A stretch of 64,000 nucleotides of DNA, from assembly GCA_900540295.1 (NCBI GenBank), contig UQFM01000002.1, positions 6,780 through 70,779 of the forward strand, read 5' to 3'. A program made the translations under genes and the position numbers. The notes under the pieces are model-generated. The model made no database searches and was not told the origin of the DNA. It was given only the letters and a program-made list of their open reading frames with translations. This document shows positions 24,135 through 33,732 of the stretch, one piece after another. The number at the start of each line of letters is the position of its first letter. The stretch's first letter is position 1. The stretch comes from an uncultured Oscillospiraceae bacterium (lineage in GTDB: Bacteria > Bacillota > Clostridia > Oscillospirales > Acutalibacteraceae).

Positions 24135-25096
24135 AAACCGCAGGGATAGTACTTTTGATTTTGCTCGGCGTGCTCCTTTTGATTCTGTTTTTGGGCTGTG
24201 CGTTTGTGTTCAATCAGCTCGTTTGGCGCAAAACAATTCCTGTGCCGAAATTTATTGAAAAAATGATTGCGGGCAATGAAACGGCAGATACCGTTTATGA
24301 GGCGGATGCAAAAACCGCCAAAGCCGAATTTTGCGCATTGCCGCGCGAGGATGTTGTTTTGATTGCGCCCGACGGTGCGAAGCTCATCGGGCGTGTGCTT
24401 GTGCCCGAACACCCGAACGGCAGAACCATGCTTTTATGCCACGGCGCGCGCAGTTCGGGGCTGGGGGAATATCGTTTCATGGCGCCGTATCTTTATAAAA
24501 ACGGCTACACCTTGGTCATTCCCGACCATCGCGGATGCGGCGAGAGCGACGGAAAATATATGGGCTACGGCACGCACGAATCCAAAGATACCTTTTTGTG
24601 GCTGCGCTACGCGAAGGAGCGTTTTCCCGAAAACAGCATTTTCCTGTTGGGAGTTTCCATGGGCGCGGCAACCGTTTTGATGATGAGCAATCATTTGGAA
24701 GATACGGCGGTCAAAGGCGTGATTGCCGACTGCCCGTACACCTCGGCGTGGGATGAATTCTCTTATCAGATTCACACTTCTTTCCGGTTGCCCGATTTCC
24801 CGTTTTTACATATTTGTGATTTATACAGCCGTCTGTTTTGCGGCTATGGCTTTAAAGCCGCGTCCTCGCTGGACGCTGTAAAGTGCGCAAAAAAGCCGAT
24901 TCTGTTCATTCACGGTGCGGCGGACGATTTTGTGCCGACCTTTATGCAGGATATTCTGTTTGACGCATGCCCGACAGAGAAAGAAAATCTGACGGTTGAC
25001 GGCGCGGTACACGCACGCAGTTATTACACGAATCCCGAAGCCTATAACGCGGCTCTGTTGCAATTTATGGAAAAATATGACGGAGAACACAAATGA
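24131..25096 (+). CDS. Membrane-anchored alpha/beta hydrolase
   Basis: 321 residues. An N-terminal hydrophobic helix (about 5-30) anchors the protein. The hydrolase domain shows the oxyanion-region LLCHGARSS, PDHRGCGES, nucleophile elbow LGVSMGAA (Ser about 179), acid Asp in FIHGAADDFVP and a terminal His in DGAVHARSY. It resembles the family often annotated as alpha/beta hydrolase or BAAT-like esterase next to lipid genes. Overlaps the PI-PLC gene and the following small gene by 4 bases each, so the four genes 23241-26521 form one translationally coupled unit. Confidence 0.88.
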   Translation: MKTAGIVLLILLGVLLLILFLGCAFVFNQLVWRKTIPVPKFIEKMIAGNETADTVYEADAKTAKAEFCALPREDVVLIAPDGAKLIGRVLVPEHPNGRTMLLCHGARSSGLGEYRFMAPYLYKNGYTLVIPDHRGCGESDGKYMGYGTHESKDTFLWLRYAKERFPENSIFLLGVSMGAATVLMMSNHLEDTAVKGVIADCPYTSAWDEFSYQIHTSFRLPDFPFLHICDLYSRLFCGYGFKAASSLDAVKCAKKPILFIHGAADDFVPTFMQDILFDACPTEKENLTVDGAVHARSYYTNPEAYNAALLQFMEKYDGEHK

Positions 25097-25557
25097 AAAC
25101 CCTTTTGGAAACGCGGGTGCATTTAACGCCCGCTATGGAAAAAACAAATATTTCGTTGCCGTTTTGTGTACCCGAAAACGCGAAGCAGTTACGAATTACA
25201 TACAGCTATGCCCCGAAGGAGCTATCGGGCGCGGCGGGGGCGAAGCTTTCAGAGGACTGTCTTTTGCGCGATGCGGGCGCATTTCGCGGGGAATACCCTG
25301 CGGCGGACCGCTTTTTGCCGCTGAAAAATCTGGTGACGCTGTCTTTAGACGACCCGCGCGGGTACCGCGGTGCGGCACACCGCCAAGCGCCGCGGCAGGT
25401 GCACAAACTGTCTGAATCCAAAGCCTCTCCGGGCTTTTACAAAGGCGCAATTTCGGCGGGGGAATGGAAGCTTACCTTAAATGTACACGCATTGGTGACG
25501 GAATTTTGCGACTGTGCAATTCAAATCGAAGCAGAGGCGGGTGAAGGGAATGCTTGA
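25093..25557 (+). CDS. Small beta-rich protein, equivalent to the N-terminal domain of CehA/McbA proteins
   Basis: 154 residues, no signal peptide. The sequence is beta-strand rich: ISLPFCVPENAKQLRITYSY at the start, LDDPRGYRG in the middle, then SPGFYKGAISAGEWKLTLNVH and a terminal strand. This pattern resembles the beta-sandwich that precedes the PHP domain in single-chain CehA/McbA family metallohydrolases. Here it is a separate gene in another frame, overlapping the PHP gene by 8 bases. Probably a structural partner subunit of the PHP protein. Confidence 0.6.
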   Translation: MKTLLETRVHLTPAMEKTNISLPFCVPENAKQLRITYSYAPKELSGAAGAKLSEDCLLRDAGAFRGEYPAADRFLPLKNLVTLSLDDPRGYRGAAHRQAPRQVHKLSESKASPGFYKGAISAGEWKLTLNVHALVTEFCDCAIQIEAEAGEGNA

Positions 25558-26521
25558 TGCCAAAAACTGGTTCGCCTGTGAACTGCACTGCCACACCGTC
25601 CACAGCGACGGCGATTTTACGGCGGAAACCCTGCTTGCGACGGCGCGGGAACGAAAATTAGACGGCATTTGCCTGACTGACCACAACACGCAGTCGGGCG
25701 TGCCTGAAGCACAGGCAATCGGCACGCTTCCCGTACTCGGCGGGATGGAATGGACAACATATTTCGGGCATATGCCCGTACTCGATTGCAAGCGTGACGT
25801 AGACTGGCGGGACGCACTGCCCGATACGATTGACGAAAAACTGCGGCAGGTGCATGAAAACGGCGGTATCTGCGGCGTAGCGCATCCGTTTCAAATCGGA
25901 ACGCCGATTTGCACGGGCGGGCATTGGGATTATAATGTGCAGGATTGGGCGCTTGTCAATTATATGGAAATCTGGTCGGAGGGTGCGCCGTATTTAAACA
26001 CGGCAAACCGCCGCGCCATCCGGCTTTGGGAGTCGATTCTTGACCGAGGCTTTCATTTAACGCCCACCTTCGGGCGCGATTGGCACAGACCGACTAAGAA
26101 TATATACCCTGCGGCGTGCACGTATTTACTGTGCGACGGCAAAGATTTAACGCCTGAAAACATGAAGACGGCAATCCTTGCGGGACGCACAGTCGTTTCG
26201 GCAGGGCCGCTGTTTTATTTCGAAACGGAAACAGGCGCGACAGTCGGCGATACCGTGCAGTCGGGCGAAACCGTATTTTGTATCCATACAAATACGGCGC
26301 GTGCCGAGTCCGTACCGCATAGTGACAGGTACACACCGAAAACGGTACGTGTTTTTACAAACGGCGGGGAACTGCTTGCGGAACAGCCTTTCTGCGGCGG
26401 GGAACTGCAAATGACACTGCCGCTTGTGCCTGCGCATTGGTACCGTGCGGAGCTTTGGGGCGAAATTAACGGCGAAGAAAACTGTCAGCTCGCCGTAACC
26501 GCACCGATATATACCGCCTGA
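25550..26521 (+). CDS. PHP-domain metallohydrolase, CehA/McbA family
   Basis: 323 residues. ATG at 25550 follows GGGTGAAGG. Metal-binding motifs of the PHP fold: ELHCHTVHSDGD (12-23), LTDHNTQ near 44, GMEWTTY near 66, GVAHPFQIG near 111 and FGRDWH near 180. These proteins hydrolyse phosphoesters or related bonds with a di- or trinuclear metal centre; CehA itself is a carbaryl hydrolase, but natural substrates are largely unknown. Its place after a PI-PLC and an esterase suggests lipid head-group or phosphodiester catabolism. Confidence 0.85.
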   Translation: MLDAKNWFACELHCHTVHSDGDFTAETLLATARERKLDGICLTDHNTQSGVPEAQAIGTLPVLGGMEWTTYFGHMPVLDCKRDVDWRDALPDTIDEKLRQVHENGGICGVAHPFQIGTPICTGGHWDYNVQDWALVNYMEIWSEGAPYLNTANRRAIRLWESILDRGFHLTPTFGRDWHRPTKNIYPAACTYLLCDGKDLTPENMKTAILAGRTVVSAGPLFYFETETGATVGDTVQSGETVFCIHTNTARAESVPHSDRYTPKTVRVFTNGGELLAEQPFCGGELQMTLPLVPAHWYRAELWGEINGEENCQLAVTAPIYTA

Positions 26522-26559
26522 CCGCGTACCAATACAAACCAGTGGCAATGCACACCCCG

Positions 26560-26908
26560 TAGGGGGCGACGACTCGGCGCCCCGCAAAAATCTGCACAAA
26601 CCGTAGGGGCGAATGCCTCCCTTGTGAAAGGGAGGTGGCACGGCGAAGCCGTGACGGAGGGATTCCCACCCGCGAAATCCGTGCAAACCAACGGCGGGGC
26701 ACACACCCGTAGGGGCGTGCATTGCGCGCCCGCACATTTCGCGCAAATTGACGGTTGTGTACAAACCCCGTAGGGGCGAACTGTGTTCGCCCGATGAAAT
26801 TTGCTGAAACTTTGCGGGTCGTCGCGGACGCCGACCCCTACAATTGTGCATCCAATTTTAATTGTTCTGTGTAAGAGTCTTCGCCTAAGGGGCTCAGAAT
26901 GACAAATT
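26560..26908. repeat. Cluster of palindromic repeats
   Basis: Intergenic 26522-27001 has no gene. It includes several GTAGGGGCG hairpins (one is GGGCGAA-CTGTG-TTCGCCC near 26774, identical to one at 52283), a two-hairpin element CCTCCCTT-GTGA-AAGGGAGG then CACGGC-GAA-GCCGTG (26616-26653) and a CATTCTGAGC-type palindrome in reverse (26875-26901). Confidence 0.75.
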
Positions 26909-27001
26909 TGTGCGAACCTATTGCGGGCAAAGTTCGGCTCCGAACATAAAAAGTTTTTGTTTTATCGATAGAGGTACGACACAAAAAGGAGAGAGATACA
27001 T

Positions 27002-28456
27002 ATGGCGAATCTTCAGAAACCGCGTGAACGGCGTTATGTCGGTGTGCGCGAAACCGTGCTGTACGGCGTGGCAAACGGCGGGCAGGTCATCGGTTACAAC
27101 ATGGTGCGTATGCAGTTAACCTTCTATTTGGTTACGGTATTCGGCATTCCCGCACCGGCAGTTGCCACCATGATTTTCTTTATGGGGCTTTGGGATGCCT
27201 TCAACGACCCGATTATGGGCATGATTGTAGACCGTACCCGCACGCGGCACGGCAAGCTGCGTCCGTTTTTGCTGTTTGTGCCGATTCCGTTGGGGATTGC
27301 CACCGTGGTCTTTTTCGGCGGCGCACAGTTCCTTTCCCATGTGCAGTCGGACGCGCTGAAAATCGTTTATATGTGCATCACCTATTTCCTATGGGAATTC
27401 CTTTATACCATCGGTGACATCCCGTTTTGGGGGCTTTCGGCGGCGATTTCACCGAATCCCGAGGACCGTTCCCGTGTCATTACCTCGGCGCGCTTCATTT
27501 CGAGCATCATCGGCGGACTGCCCTCAATTCTGATTTCCGTCTGCATCGATTTGTACCGTAATGGTGTGATTCCGTGGGATTTGCGTCAGGTATTCCTGTT
27601 TCTCGGCGTTATTGCGGGTACAGTCGGCATGGGGCTGTTCTCTTTGGCGGGTATTTTCTCCCGCGAGCGTATTGTACAGACCAGCGACGAACCGAAAATC
27701 AGCGACTGCTTCCGTTATCTGTTTAAAAACAAGCCGTTACTCTTACTGGTGCTTTCCTCTGTACTCGGTACGGTCGGCGGGATTGCCGATACCTTTACGC
27801 AGTATTTCTATGCGCTGTCTCTGGGGCTTGCAAGTCTTTCCATCGTGGTCGGTATTCCCGGGACGATTGCGGGCTTCTTCGCCTATCTTTTGTTGCCGAA
27901 GCTCGAGCGGCGCTGGAGCTCCAAGCAGATTGTCATTCGCATGGCGATTCTGCGCGCGGTTGTGACCGTCGGCATTTTCCTGTTGGGCTGCCGTTCTTAT
28001 ACCGATGCACGCGTCATTGCGCCGCTCATGGCACTTCAGGGCGTGTTTACGAGCCTGATTTCGAGTGTCAACATGGTTATCCCGACCAAAATGGTGGGCG
28101 ACACCGTGGATTACATGGAGTGGAAAACGGGTGAGCGCGGCGAGGGCATGACCTTCTCGCTTCTGACCTTTATCAGCAAGCTGACAGGCTCTTTGAGCAC
28201 GGCGGTTGCCACGGCGATTATTCCGCTTATCGGGCTTCAGCAGGTCGGCGCGGAAATGACGCTTGCCGAGGGGGGAGCTGTCAACACACGTCTTTGGCTA
28301 TGGGGTCTTGTTACGATGATTCCTTCTGTTTTAAATCTGCTTTCTTTGATTCCGTATATCTTCTATGATTTGGATCGCAAAAAGCTTGACCAAATTCATG
28401 CGGAAATCCGCGAACGCCGCGAGCAGGCGGCGCAAAGCGCAGGGGAGGAAGCGTAA
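27002..28456 (+). CDS. GPH-family sugar:cation symporter
   Basis: 484 residues, about 12 membrane helices, major facilitator superfamily. The glycoside-pentoside-hexuronide signature DAFNDPIMGMIVDRTRTRHGKLRP lies near 63-86 in the loop between helices 2 and 3, and DYMEWKTGERGEG near 370 is the second conserved loop. It imports an oligosaccharide or glycoside with Na+ or H+. GGAGAGAG precedes the ATG. The stop overlaps the start of the metallophosphoesterase (TAATG), and an alpha-mannosidase follows, so mannosides are plausible substrates. Confidence 0.92.
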   Translation: MANLQKPRERRYVGVRETVLYGVANGGQVIGYNMVRMQLTFYLVTVFGIPAPAVATMIFFMGLWDAFNDPIMGMIVDRTRTRHGKLRPFLLFVPIPLGIATVVFFGGAQFLSHVQSDALKIVYMCITYFLWEFLYTIGDIPFWGLSAAISPNPEDRSRVITSARFISSIIGGLPSILISVCIDLYRNGVIPWDLRQVFLFLGVIAGTVGMGLFSLAGIFSRERIVQTSDEPKISDCFRYLFKNKPLLLLVLSSVLGTVGGIADTFTQYFYALSLGLASLSIVVGIPGTIAGFFAYLLLPKLERRWSSKQIVIRMAILRAVVTVGIFLLGCRSYTDARVIAPLMALQGVFTSLISSVNMVIPTKMVGDTVDYMEWKTGERGEGMTFSLLTFISKLTGSLSTAVATAIIPLIGLQQVGAEMTLAEGGAVNTRLWLWGLVTMIPSVLNLLSLIPYIFYDLDRKKLDQIHAEIRERREQAAQSAGEEA

Positions 28457-29706
28457 TGGCGAAAAAATCATTCAAAATCTTCGGCTGTCTTGCCATTATT
28501 TGCATTTTGCTGTTTGATACACTGTGCGTAGGCTTTGCGGCGGAGAAAACGGAGGAAACACAGTTGCAGTTCCGTGACGGAAAGTTTAAAATTTTAGTTT
28601 TATCCGATTTGCAGGATACACATACGCCGCAGAAAGAAACAACTGCGCTTATGCACGCGGCGATTGACCGCGCGAATCCAGATTTGATTATATTGCTCGG
28701 CGACAACACCGCAGGCTGGTGGAAGGGTGTGGACAAAGCGCAGACGGAAGCGGCAGTGGATGCGGTTGCGAAGCCGATTGACGAGCGCGGGATTCCGTTT
28801 GCGCTGGTATTCGGCAATCACGACCACGAGGGGCTTTGCGATGAAAATAACGGCATGACCGAGGAAGAGGCAAAGGAATGGATTCTTGCCTGTTTCCAAA
28901 AATATAAAACCTGCCTCGCCGTCGAGGGCGAGGAGCTGACGGGCGTCGGCACTTATAATTTGCCGATTCTCGGCTCAGACGGCACAAAAAATGTGTTTAA
29001 TCTTTGGCTCATGGATTCCAACCCCTATACGCCTGATGAAGAGGGCGGCGGTTACGGCTATGTGCATGAGGATCAAACCGCGTGGTATCAAAGGACGTCC
29101 GATGCGCTGAAAGCCGAAAACGGCGGCGAGCCGCTTCCGTCTCTGGTATTTCAGCATATCATCGTACCCGAAGCTTATGAGATGTTCAACACCGTGAAAT
29201 TCGGCACGAAGGGCGCGGTACGCGGACACGGCAGTTACAGTGACCGTTGGTTTACGGCGAATCCCGAATATATTTATGAGGGCGAATTAAACGAAGGACC
29301 CTGCCCGCCTGATGTGAACCACGGGCAGTTCGACAGTTGGTTGCAGCAGGGCGACGTTATCGGCGCGTTTTTCGGGCATGACCACGTGAACGATTTTGCA
29401 GGTGTTTACAAGGGCATCCACCTTGTCGCCTGCCCAGCGGTGACGTTTTACAGTTACGGCAATCACCGCGGCGTGCGCACGATTACGCTGAATGAATCCG
29501 ACCTCACAAAATTCGACTCTGAAATTTTAAGCTTTGACGAGTTGACGGGCTTAAAGGTATACAATCTCTATAAGAAGAACCACGGCTATATTGAATACAA
29601 AAACAATTTTCTGCCGGCATTTTTCGGCGGAATTGCGGCGGCAGCTGTACTGACTGTCGGCGGGGTATTCCTCGGCAAGCATCTGAAAAAACGTAAAAAC
29701 AAATAA
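28456..29706 (+). CDS. Cell-surface metallophosphoesterase
   Basis: 416 residues. N-terminal signal peptide (FKIFGCLAIICILLFDTLCVGFAA) and a C-terminal hydrophobic helix followed by a basic KKRKNK tail, so the catalytic domain is displayed outside and anchored. Calcineurin-like motifs: VLSDLQDTH, LLGDN, FGNHDHE, QHIIVPE and FFGHDHVND supply the di-metal ligands. Related to Dcr2/purple-acid-like phosphoesterases. Sandwiched between a GPH transporter and a GH38 mannosidase, it may strip phosphate from glycans before uptake; that is inference. Confidence 0.88.
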   Translation: MAKKSFKIFGCLAIICILLFDTLCVGFAAEKTEETQLQFRDGKFKILVLSDLQDTHTPQKETTALMHAAIDRANPDLIILLGDNTAGWWKGVDKAQTEAAVDAVAKPIDERGIPFALVFGNHDHEGLCDENNGMTEEEAKEWILACFQKYKTCLAVEGEELTGVGTYNLPILGSDGTKNVFNLWLMDSNPYTPDEEGGGYGYVHEDQTAWYQRTSDALKAENGGEPLPSLVFQHIIVPEAYEMFNTVKFGTKGAVRGHGSYSDRWFTANPEYIYEGELNEGPCPPDVNHGQFDSWLQQGDVIGAFFGHDHVNDFAGVYKGIHLVACPAVTFYSYGNHRGVRTITLNESDLTKFDSEILSFDELTGLKVYNLYKKNHGYIEYKNNFLPAFFGGIAAAAVLTVGGVFLGKHLKKRKNK

Positions 29707-29727
29707 ATCCAAAGGATAAATATATTT

Positions 29728-32700
29728 ATGGAAAAGCAGAAAAAACCGACAATTTATACGGTTGCAACCGCGCATTTGGATACCGTGTGGAACTGGGATT
29801 TTGAACGCACCGTGCGCGAATACATTCCCGCAACCTTAGACGACAACTTTAAGCTGTTTGAAAAATATCCCGACTATGTATTCAGTTTTGAGGGCGCGCG
29901 CCGTTATGAGCTGATGGAGGAGTATTACCCCGAAAAGTTTGAACAGCTCAAAAAATATGTAGCGGACGGACGTTGGTTTGTCACGGGCAGTGCCTATGAA
30001 AACGGCGACGTTAACGTACCCTCGCCCGAAGCGCTGTTTCGCAATATTTTATACGGCAACCGCTATTTTGCGGAGAAATTCGGCAAAACGAGTGTAGATA
30101 TTTATCTGCCCGACTGTTTCGGCTTCGGCTATGCTTTGCCGAGCATCATCAAGCATGCGGGGCTGTTGGGCTTCACGACGCAGAAGCTGACTTGGAGCTC
30201 CGCTTACGGTATTCCGTTTGATTTGGGACTGTGGCAGGGTGTAGACGGCAGTCGTGTATATGCGTCTTTAGACGCGCAGGATTACAGTGCGACGCTCTCG
30301 TCGGTGCGCGAACACAAGAATGCGCCTGATAAGCTTAAAAACAATATAGAAAAATATGATTTGCCGATGACCTATCTTCTGCACGGCACGGGTGACCGCG
30401 GCGGCGCGCCGAAAGAGAAATCCGTGCGCACCGTGGTACGCGAGAAGCAGAAAAACGGCGCGGACGGTACAGACGTCGAAATCGTCAGTGCAGACAAGGT
30501 GTTCCGCATTATGGATACGGAGTTAACCGCCGACCAGAAAGTAAAACTGCCTGTGTGGAACAATGAATTGGTTTCTACCGACCACGGCGTCGGCGGCTAC
30601 ACCTCGCGTGCAACGGGCAAGCGCTGGAACAAGCTGAACGAACAGCTTGCCGATGCGGCAGAGCGTTTTTCGTCTGTGGCGGCATATCTCGGCGCGGGCG
30701 CCTATCCCAAAGCGGAGCTGGACACCGCTTGGAAGCGTGTGATTGCGCACCAATTCCATGACGACTTACCGGGTACTTCGGTAGAACGCGCCTACAAGCG
30801 AAGCTGGAACGATTATGCGCTGAGTCTGAATCAGTTTTCTCAGATTTATGAAACGGCGGCGGCACAGGTTGTTCGCCAAATGACCGTGCCTTTCAAACGC
30901 GGTACGGCGGTAGCGGTTTCCAATCCCACGCAGTTTGAAAGAACGGAAGCGGTTAAATGTATACTGCCTGAATTTCAAAATGTACGGTATATACGCGTGA
31001 AAAATGCGGCGGGTACGGCTGTTCCGTCACAAATTTCCGACGGCGTGGCTTGGTTCACTGCAACAGTGCCCGCAAACGGCATGGCGGTGTACTGCATTAC
31101 GGCGGCAACAGAACCGTATGCAGACCAAAATGTGCTTTCCTGCACCGAACGCAGTCTGGAGAATCAAAAATACAAGGTGCTGTTGGACGACAACGGCGAC
31201 ATTTGCTCCGTTTTTGACAAGGAGTTGAAAAAAGAACTGCTATCCGCGCCCGTGCGTATGGCACTGCATAAATACAACGGTTCACACGACTGGCCCGCAT
31301 GGGAGCTTACCTATAAAGAGGTTATGGCGAAACCGAAAGCCTATGCCGCCGATCCGACCTTCCGTGTTTCGGAGGACGGCGCGGCACGCGTATGCATAGA
31401 GACGCGCCGAAAGGCGGGGGATTCCGTATTTGTACAGCGTATTTCGCTCGGATACGGCGAAAAGACCGTGCGTGTGGAAAACAAAATAGATTGGTGCAGT
31501 CCCCGCACACTGTTGAAAACGCCGTTTTCTTTTACCGTGCAAAATGAAAACGCGGCATATGATTTGGGTCTCGGCTTTATTCGCCGCGGCTTAAACACCG
31601 AAAAGCTTTACGAAGTTCCCGCGCAGAATTGGGCAGACATCAGCGGGGCGGAATTCGGTGTGTCTGTCTTGAGCGACTGCAAATACGGCTGGGACCATCC
31701 GACTGCAGATACGCTTCGGCTGACGGGAATCCACACCCCGCGCGCCGATTACCGGGGGGACAGTCAGCAAAGCTGTATGGAATTGGGACGCAACCGTTAC
31801 GCATTCGGCATTTTCAGCCATGCGGGTGAAAATTTAACCGAAACACAGGCGGCGGGCATTTGCTTCAACCAGCCCATGCGCGTGTTCAAAGCCGAATGCG
31901 GCAACGAGGGCATTTTGCCGAGCGAATATTCTTTTGCAGGCGTGTCCGACCCTGCTGTTTTGCTGCGTGCCGTCAAACAGGCCGAGGATGGAAAGCATTG
32001 GATTCTCCGTGTGAACGAAGGCGTGGGCGAAGCGCATGAAAAGGTAAAAATTACTGCGGGCGAGGGAATAAAGTCCGCTTGGATTTGCAATGCGTCGGAG
32101 GAAATCCTGGAAGAGGCGCGCGTGGAAAACGGCGAGTTGATTTTCGATATTGCGCCGTTTGCGCCGATGACCTTCCGTTTGGAACTGCAAGCGCCGAATG
32201 TATGCGCGCAGGCAAACACGGGTACGCCCGTGCGTCTGCCGTATAACTGCGCCGCAACTTCATCGAATACCAGCCGTAAGAACGGTATTCTGAAAGGGTA
32301 CACCCTGCCGTCTGAGCAGTTCCCGCAGGAAATCCGCTGTAAGGATGCGGTATTCTCGCTTTCCGACGCCGAGCAAAACGCGCTCGTCTGCGGCGGGCAG
32401 ACCGTACAACTGCCGAAAGGCACGAAGAAAGCCGCGTTACTGCTGACTTCCTTAAAAGGCGATAAGGATATACCGTTTCGGAGCGGTACGCAGATACAGC
32501 TCGTATCCGTACCGGATTTTCACGAGCGTCTGGGCGCAGGCGACTTATATGCGGCGGGTGAATCGGGCTATCTGAAACGCTGTACGCTTGCAAAGGAATT
32601 TACGCATTTGCACAGTGCGGCAGGCGATGAAATTGCCGTGCAGACATACTTGTTCTATGCGGAAGTGGATATCACGGACGATACGCTCGTACTGCCTGTG

Positions 32701-32904
32701 GAGGATGCAATTGTTGTGTTTGCGGTAACCGCGTTTGCAGAACCTGCGTGCGGCGGCGCGTTATTCCCCTTGAACGATAGATTGGAAAAAATTCCGATGA
32801 CCTACCGCCGTCCGAAGCGGGAAAACCGTTTGAGCCGAATGGATAACCTCATCACCGCCCTCGGCAAAACCAAGGTGTTCGGGAAAAAGATAGAGGAACT
32901 GTAA
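29728..32904 (+). CDS. Alpha-mannosidase, glycoside hydrolase family 38
   Basis: 1058 residues. The zinc-binding HLDTVWNWDFE is at 16-26, and the catalytic nucleophile Asp lies in YLPDCFGFGYALPSI near 126-140, both diagnostic of GH38. A long C-terminal beta-sandwich region follows. There is no signal peptide, so it works in the cytoplasm on imported alpha-mannosides. Lies 21 bases after the surface phosphoesterase and downstream of a GPH symporter, forming a mannoside uptake and degradation unit. Fidelity of substrate (N-glycan, yeast mannan or mannosyl-glycerate) cannot be told from sequence. Confidence 0.92.
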   Translation: MEKQKKPTIYTVATAHLDTVWNWDFERTVREYIPATLDDNFKLFEKYPDYVFSFEGARRYELMEEYYPEKFEQLKKYVADGRWFVTGSAYENGDVNVPSPEALFRNILYGNRYFAEKFGKTSVDIYLPDCFGFGYALPSIIKHAGLLGFTTQKLTWSSAYGIPFDLGLWQGVDGSRVYASLDAQDYSATLSSVREHKNAPDKLKNNIEKYDLPMTYLLHGTGDRGGAPKEKSVRTVVREKQKNGADGTDVEIVSADKVFRIMDTELTADQKVKLPVWNNELVSTDHGVGGYTSRATGKRWNKLNEQLADAAERFSSVAAYLGAGAYPKAELDTAWKRVIAHQFHDDLPGTSVERAYKRSWNDYALSLNQFSQIYETAAAQVVRQMTVPFKRGTAVAVSNPTQFERTEAVKCILPEFQNVRYIRVKNAAGTAVPSQISDGVAWFTATVPANGMAVYCITAATEPYADQNVLSCTERSLENQKYKVLLDDNGDICSVFDKELKKELLSAPVRMALHKYNGSHDWPAWELTYKEVMAKPKAYAADPTFRVSEDGAARVCIETRRKAGDSVFVQRISLGYGEKTVRVENKIDWCSPRTLLKTPFSFTVQNENAAYDLGLGFIRRGLNTEKLYEVPAQNWADISGAEFGVSVLSDCKYGWDHPTADTLRLTGIHTPRADYRGDSQQSCMELGRNRYAFGIFSHAGENLTETQAAGICFNQPMRVFKAECGNEGILPSEYSFAGVSDPAVLLRAVKQAEDGKHWILRVNEGVGEAHEKVKITAGEGIKSAWICNASEEILEEARVENGELIFDIAPFAPMTFRLELQAPNVCAQANTGTPVRLPYNCAATSSNTSRKNGILKGYTLPSEQFPQEIRCKDAVFSLSDAEQNALVCGGQTVQLPKGTKKAALLLTSLKGDKDIPFRSGTQIQLVSVPDFHERLGAGDLYAAGESGYLKRCTLAKEFTHLHSAAGDEIAVQTYLFYAEVDITDDTLVLPVEDAIVVFAVTAFAEPACGGALFPLNDRLEKIPMTYRRPKRENRLSRMDNLITALGKTKVFGKKIEEL

Positions 32905-33252
32905 AGCGATTTTGTGATTGTTCACAGCGTTTATTGTCTGATTTTTGTCGAATCTGTGCATAGCTTTTTTACTTGCGGTATGGTATGCTGTGCACAGAGG
33001 GAAAAAGAATCTTTGTGTCGGGACAAACTGTTTGCGGTATTACGGTTTAGACTTCGCGAGGTCGAGAGGGTTATATAGGTTTAAATTAGAAAAGGTGATA
33101 CCTGCAAATGCCGTAGGTGTCACCTTTTTGTTTTGTCTGTGCTTTTTTAGAGAGGAGGAGCGTCCGATGGTTCGCGTATGAAAGGATTTTGTTACAGAAA
33201 TTCAACAGAAAGTACAGCAAAGCCAAATGAAAAATCGAAAGGATTGAATTTT
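32905..33252 (+). other. Intergenic region with extended -10 promoter and terminated short transcript
   Basis: An extended -10 (TGG-TATGCT, 32981-32989) is followed by about 100 bases without a credible gene, including GACTT-CGCG-AGGTC, and then a terminator hairpin at 33090-33130. The arrangement predicts either a short RNA or a leader with an attenuator for the secreted-protein gene at 33253. An open frame across it starts without a ribosome-binding site and is not supported. Confidence 0.45.
33090..33130 (+). terminator. Intrinsic terminator upstream of the secreted-protein gene
   Basis: AAAAGGTGATACCT pairs with AGGTGTCACCTTTT (one U-G pair) across a 13-base loop, followed by TTTGTTTTG. 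It could end the GH38 transcript or act as an attenuator. Confidence 0.75.
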
Positions 33253-33654
33253 ATGAAAGCAAAAAAACTGATTTCCGGCTGTATTGCCGCATTGTTGGCA
33301 ATTTTGACCTTAAGCTTTTCTGTGGCGGCAGAGTCACAGGATATTTCCGTTTCCGTTACATTGCGTGCAAATTCTGCGAATACGCTGATTGCATCTGCGA
33401 CAAAAACCACACCGGATACACATTACGATGAGTTCAAGTGGACGGACGGAACAACAAACACATTAAGGGTTTGGGTTCGCAATGCCAGAGGTTATATTGT
33501 CGGACCAAAAACGCAAATATACAAGAACGCAGGGTTTACAAAAATATGGTATAGACAGGACGAGACCTTTACAACCGGCTCGGTAGCATATATGTATGCA
33601 GAGCAGCCGAATGTGGCCTCGAAAACATTGTACGGTACAGCGAGATTCCAGTAA
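33253..33654 (+). CDS. Small secreted beta-rich protein, possible bacteriocin-like peptide
   Basis: 133 residues from the ATG at 33253 (AAAGGA upstream). A clear signal peptide, KKLISGCIAALLAILTLSFSVAA, ends near residue 25, leaving about 108 mature residues rich in Thr, Ser, Asn and aromatic residues and without cysteine. Runs such as LRVWVRNARGYIV and TKIWYRQDETF suggest a beta-sandwich. I do not recognise the family with certainty; size, export signal and the two ABC-type membrane proteins plus ATPase that follow resemble clusters of DUF2712-like or lactococcin-972-like secreted proteins. A stem-loop separates it from the transporter genes. Confidence 0.7.
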   Translation: MKAKKLISGCIAALLAILTLSFSVAAESQDISVSVTLRANSANTLIASATKTTPDTHYDEFKWTDGTTNTLRVWVRNARGYIVGPKTQIYKNAGFTKIWYRQDETFTTGSVAYMYAEQPNVASKTLYGTARFQ

Positions 33655-33674
33655 TTCCGATTAGATAATTTCCG

Positions 33675-33715
33675 GTCGGGGGCAGTGCCGTCTGCACGGG
33701 GTTACCGCTCCCGAC
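33675..33715 (+). promoter_or_regulatory. Intercistronic stem-loop
   Basis: GTCGGGGGC (33675-33683) pairs with GCTCCCGAC (33707-33715) around an inner GTGC/GCAC stem. It lacks a T run, so it is more likely a processing or partial termination structure that lets the secreted-protein gene be expressed above the transporter genes. Confidence 0.5.
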
Positions 33716-33732
33716 TGTTTGTAGGTGATACT

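Noticed and set aside
32945..33181. Small plus-strand gene across the terminator at 33090
   Set aside because: It would read through a terminator hairpin and has no ribosome-binding site or recognisable composition.
33253..33654. Firm assignment to lactococcin 972 or DUF2712
   Set aside because: Only the general plan (size, signal peptide, ABC neighbours) matches; diagnostic sequence motifs could not be confirmed by eye.
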